Below are positions 5,087-6,728 of a stretch of DNA of 6,728 nucleotides, one piece after another; the stretch's first letter is position 1, and each line of letters begins with the position of its first letter. Source of the DNA: Candidatus Hydrogenedentota bacterium (GTDB lineage Bacteria; Hydrogenedentota; Hydrogenedentia; Hydrogenedentales; CAITNO01); NCBI GenBank assembly GCA_007118765.1, contig SKQZ01000367.1, positions 1-6,728 on the forward strand. The letters are read 5' to 3'. The notes under the pieces are model-generated. The model searched no databases and was not told the origin of the DNA. It saw nothing but the letters and a program-made list of their open reading frames with translations. The translations under genes were made by a program, and so were the position numbers.

Positions 5087-5626
5087 GGCCTGTCCTTGCG
5101 GCCAGTGTAATATCATGTCCCGTTGCGCACGCGTTTGGGGCGACTCCCACGCTACCAGATGGGGATCGTGACGGCGCAACTGCTCGATATGGCGCAATGC
5201 CTCCTCTCCGGAAAACCCATGCTCCCGCAACCAACATCCCACCACCGTGCCCGTGCGACCATGCCCGCCCCAGCAGTGGACATACACACAGCGTTCCTCG
5301 GCAACAGCTTTTTTAACGACCTCCAATATGTCACGCATCAGGGCCTTCCCGGGGATATCCATGTCCACAATGGGGAAATTGCAACACATCACGTCAACAC
5401 CCAATGCATCGGCCAATTCCCGCACTTCCGGCTCATAAGGCGCCGCCGGCGTGCATGGCGCCATCTCGTTGGGCTGTTGCAACGAAATAAAACACCGTAC
5501 ACCCGTTTCCAGCAGGGTTTTCAGTTTTGTTCGCGTGCCCGAACCGTGATAATCGCCCGGATATCCGCCTGCCAACAACAAACCGTCTTTGACCCACCAC
5601 GTTCCCGGCAACGGCGCTTTTCGCAT
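5084..5626 (-). CDS. Dual-specificity/tyrosine-type protein phosphatase (Cys-based, 180 aa)
   Basis: This Cys-dependent phosphatase forms a phospho-cysteine intermediate. The P-loop HCWGGHGRTG (117-126) contains the CX5R signature with Cys118 and Arg124, followed by Thr. The upstream FPIVDMDIP (84-92) is in the right place for the loop carrying the general-acid Asp (88 or 90). The N-terminal WWVKDGLLLAGGYPG and the following TGVRCFISLQQ are typical of small DSP-like phosphatases. The substrate could be phospho-Tyr/Ser/Thr protein, a phosphoinositide-like lipid or a nucleotide, and cannot be told. A GTG at 5653 would add nine residues but has no ribosome site. ATG 5626-5624 has AAGGA ten bases upstream and is preferred. 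It follows the dehydrogenase gene by 42 bases, probably as the last gene of the operon. The stop TAG (5086-5084) falls in the terminal inverted repeat of the palindromic element, so the natural C-terminus may have been altered by insertion. Confidence 0.88.
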   Translation of the reverse strand: MRKAPLPGTWWVKDGLLLAGGYPGDYHGSGTRTKLKTLLETGVRCFISLQQPNEMAPCTPAAPYEPEVRELADALGVDVMCCNFPIVDMDIPGKALMRDILEVVKKAVAEERCVYVHCWGGHGRTGTVVGCWLREHGFSGEEALRHIEQLRRHDPHLVAWESPQTRAQRDMILHWPQGQA

Positions 5627-5668
5627 AACACTATTATCCTTACTTGTTTTCACAAACGGTTGGGTGCA

Positions 5669-6535
5669 TTACAACCCCATCGCCAGCCGCATCAGGTAAT
5701 CGCGCACCCTGTCAGGCAGCAGACGACGCAGCTGGTACTGTATACGACAATCCACGCCAACGCGGTAACGCGTCTTCGGACGTCGCGCTTCCAGGGCGTG
5801 TCGCAATGCACGGGCGACCCGTTCCGGTGGCGCAGCGATGGCAGGGGTCTTATGCACCATGCGGCGCAACGCTTCGATGGGCGCGGCATATTGCAACATC
5901 GCCTCTTCAGACAACAGCGTATCCACCGCAGCAATCTCAGTGCGCGCCTTCTCCCAAATGGGCGTTTTAACCATGCCCGGCTCAATAAGCACCACATGCA
6001 TGCCCCACGGCCGCAACTCAATGCGCAATGCGTCGCCGATGGCCTCAAGCGCGTGTTTGCTCGCGCCATAGACGGATAAAAAAGGCTCGCACCAGAATCC
6101 TGAATTGGAACTCGTGAACACAACTCGACCCCGTGCCTGTCGTAACAATGGCAGGAAGGCTTGGGTCACGGACACGGCGCCGAACACGTTGACCTCGAAC
6201 TGTTGCATAATGCGCTCGGTGGGCAGATGTTCAAGGGGACCGCCCACGGCAATGCCGGCATTGTTGAACACGCCATGCAGACCGGCGTCCCCCACATGGT
6301 CGCGCACCTGCGCCACAACCGCCGCAATGTGCTCCGCACAGGTGACGTCCAAGGTAACGGGGATAATTCTCGTCGTTTCCGCGGCAAGTGTGTCTCCGTC
6401 TTCCTTGCGGCGCACCCCTGCGAATACGCGCCAACCACAGGTTGCCATGTGCAGCGCACAGGCCGCGCCAATTCCGGTGGACGCGCCGGTAACAAGCAGA
6501 TACCGTTGATTCCCGTCAACACTGTCAGCAGTCAT
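5669..6535 (-). CDS. Classical short-chain dehydrogenase/reductase (SDR), 17-beta-HSD-like
   Basis: This is an NAD(P)-dependent oxidoreductase with a Rossmann fold, 288 aa. The cofactor glycine motif is TGASTGIG (16-23). Arg42-Arg43 after the second strand suggest NADP(H). LDV (62-64) and NNAG (91-94) follow, then structural Asn116. The catalytic Ser143 (TSSNS), Tyr156 and Lys160 (YGASK) have the usual 13-residue Ser-Tyr spacing. PGMVKTP (187-192) is the expected loop over the substrate. The C-terminal part past residue 200 is longer than in fatty-acid-type reductases and fits the 17-beta-HSD-like/retinol-dehydrogenase-like group. The substrate is unknown, perhaps a lipid or steroid-like alcohol. 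The upstream in-frame GTG (6541) overlaps the AAGGAG ribosome site (6541-6546), so ATG 6535-6533, five bases downstream of it, is the start. It lies 14 bases after the stop of the preceding gene. Confidence 0.92.
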   Translation of the reverse strand: MTADSVDGNQRYLLVTGASTGIGAACALHMATCGWRVFAGVRRKEDGDTLAAETTRIIPVTLDVTCAEHIAAVVAQVRDHVGDAGLHGVFNNAGIAVGGPLEHLPTERIMQQFEVNVFGAVSVTQAFLPLLRQARGRVVFTSSNSGFWCEPFLSVYGASKHALEAIGDALRIELRPWGMHVVLIEPGMVKTPIWEKARTEIAAVDTLLSEEAMLQYAAPIEALRRMVHKTPAIAAPPERVARALRHALEARRPKTRYRVGVDCRIQYQLRRLLPDRVRDYLMRLAMGL

Positions 6536-6549
6536 GAGCACTCCTTACA

Positions 6550-6728
6550 TTATTCCTGCGATGTTGGGGTAGACACGGACGCCTCCAACCGATTGGGATC
6601 GTCATCCACCATCCGCAACGTCACCGTGGCATCGCCAAACTGATACCGAATGACGTCCGGTTCCGGCAGGAAAGGCGCCACATGGGTGCGCACATGGTCG
6701 GCGAGAAAATCGGTGGCAACCACCCAAC
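6550..6728 (-). CDS. Partial gene, C-terminal 58 codons, function unknown
   Basis: This frame is open from the right edge to TAA at 6552-6550. Its 58 visible residues begin WVVATDFLADHVRTHV and pass through PFLPEPDVIRYQFGDATVTL to end in a polar tail, STPTSQE. The mix of charged and beta-prone segments looks like genuine protein. The stop lies 14 bases before the dehydrogenase start, indicating one transcript with it. No motif that I can name is present. The N-terminus lies outside the window. Confidence 0.7.
   Translation of the reverse strand, partial: WVVATDFLADHVRTHVAPFLPEPDVIRYQFGDATVTLRMVDDDPNRLEASVSTPTSQE

Noticed and set aside
4914..5237. Minus-strand frame of 107 codons across the intergenic palindrome
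   Set aside because: More than half runs through the palindromic element and the rest is out of frame with the phosphatase. No ribosome site or motif.
5123..6079. Long plus-strand open frame (318 codons) antisense to the phosphatase and SDR genes
   Set aside because: It is rich in Arg, His and Gln, has no motif and spans two well-supported minus-strand genes and their intergenic gap. It is a mirror of their codon bias.
1..6728. CRISPR array, tandem repeats or complete insertion sequence
   Set aside because: No regularly spaced direct repeats and no transposase or integrase coding sequence were seen.

Overview
The window is bacterial chromosome of moderate to slightly high GC. Most of it is ordinary housekeeping sequence, with two less ordinary intergenic stretches. 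The core cluster encodes a HU/IHF-type DNA-binding protein, TsaB, RimI and a UbiE/MenG methyltransferase. It shows a Gram-negative-like style: AGGAGG-type ribosome sites, occasional GTG starts and a CCA-encoding tRNA. The exact phylum cannot be fixed from the sequence. A PVC-group or proteobacterial-like lineage would fit, but this is a guess.

Layout, left to right. (1) Positions 1-1513, all minus strand: ubiE/menG (788-1513), then an unrecognised three-helix membrane protein with an acidic, probably disordered N-terminus (141-692), then the first 36 codons of another small membrane protein running off the left edge (1-109). (2) Positions 1595-3236, minus strand: HU/IHF-like gene (2898-3236), tsaB (2093-2866) and rimI (1595-2077), closely spaced and probably one operon. 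It ends in an intrinsic terminator whose loop contains the rimI stop codon (1582-1610). TsaB belongs to the t6A tRNA-modification machinery and RimI acetylates a ribosomal protein, so this block serves translation. (3) Positions 3237-3699: a 463-base divergent intergenic region. It holds a degenerate tRNA-like fold (3477-3551) but no convincing gene. (4) Positions 3700-4737, plus strand: a lone PAPS-dependent sulfotransferase, the only plus-strand gene. (5) Positions 4760-4834, minus strand: tRNA-Arg(CCU) with a recognisable promoter (4865-4894). (6) Positions 4901-5086: a 186-base imperfect palindrome with 17-base terminal inverted repeats beginning and ending in TA. It looks like a MITE-type foldback element or a structured RNA. 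(7) Positions 5084-6728, minus strand: an operon of an unrecognised gene (C-terminal 58 codons only, 6550-6728), a short-chain dehydrogenase (5669-6535) and a dual-specificity/tyrosine-type phosphatase (5084-5626). The phosphatase stop codon lies in the terminus of the palindromic element.

The most unusual object is the 4901-5086 palindrome. It fills the gap between the phosphatase stop and the tRNA promoter, folds end to end around a central TAAG loop, and has arm differences that mostly preserve pairing as G-U wobbles in a plus-strand transcript. Other points of note are a HU/IHF protein with Ile in place of the DNA-intercalating Pro, and the tRNA-like relic upstream of the sulfotransferase.
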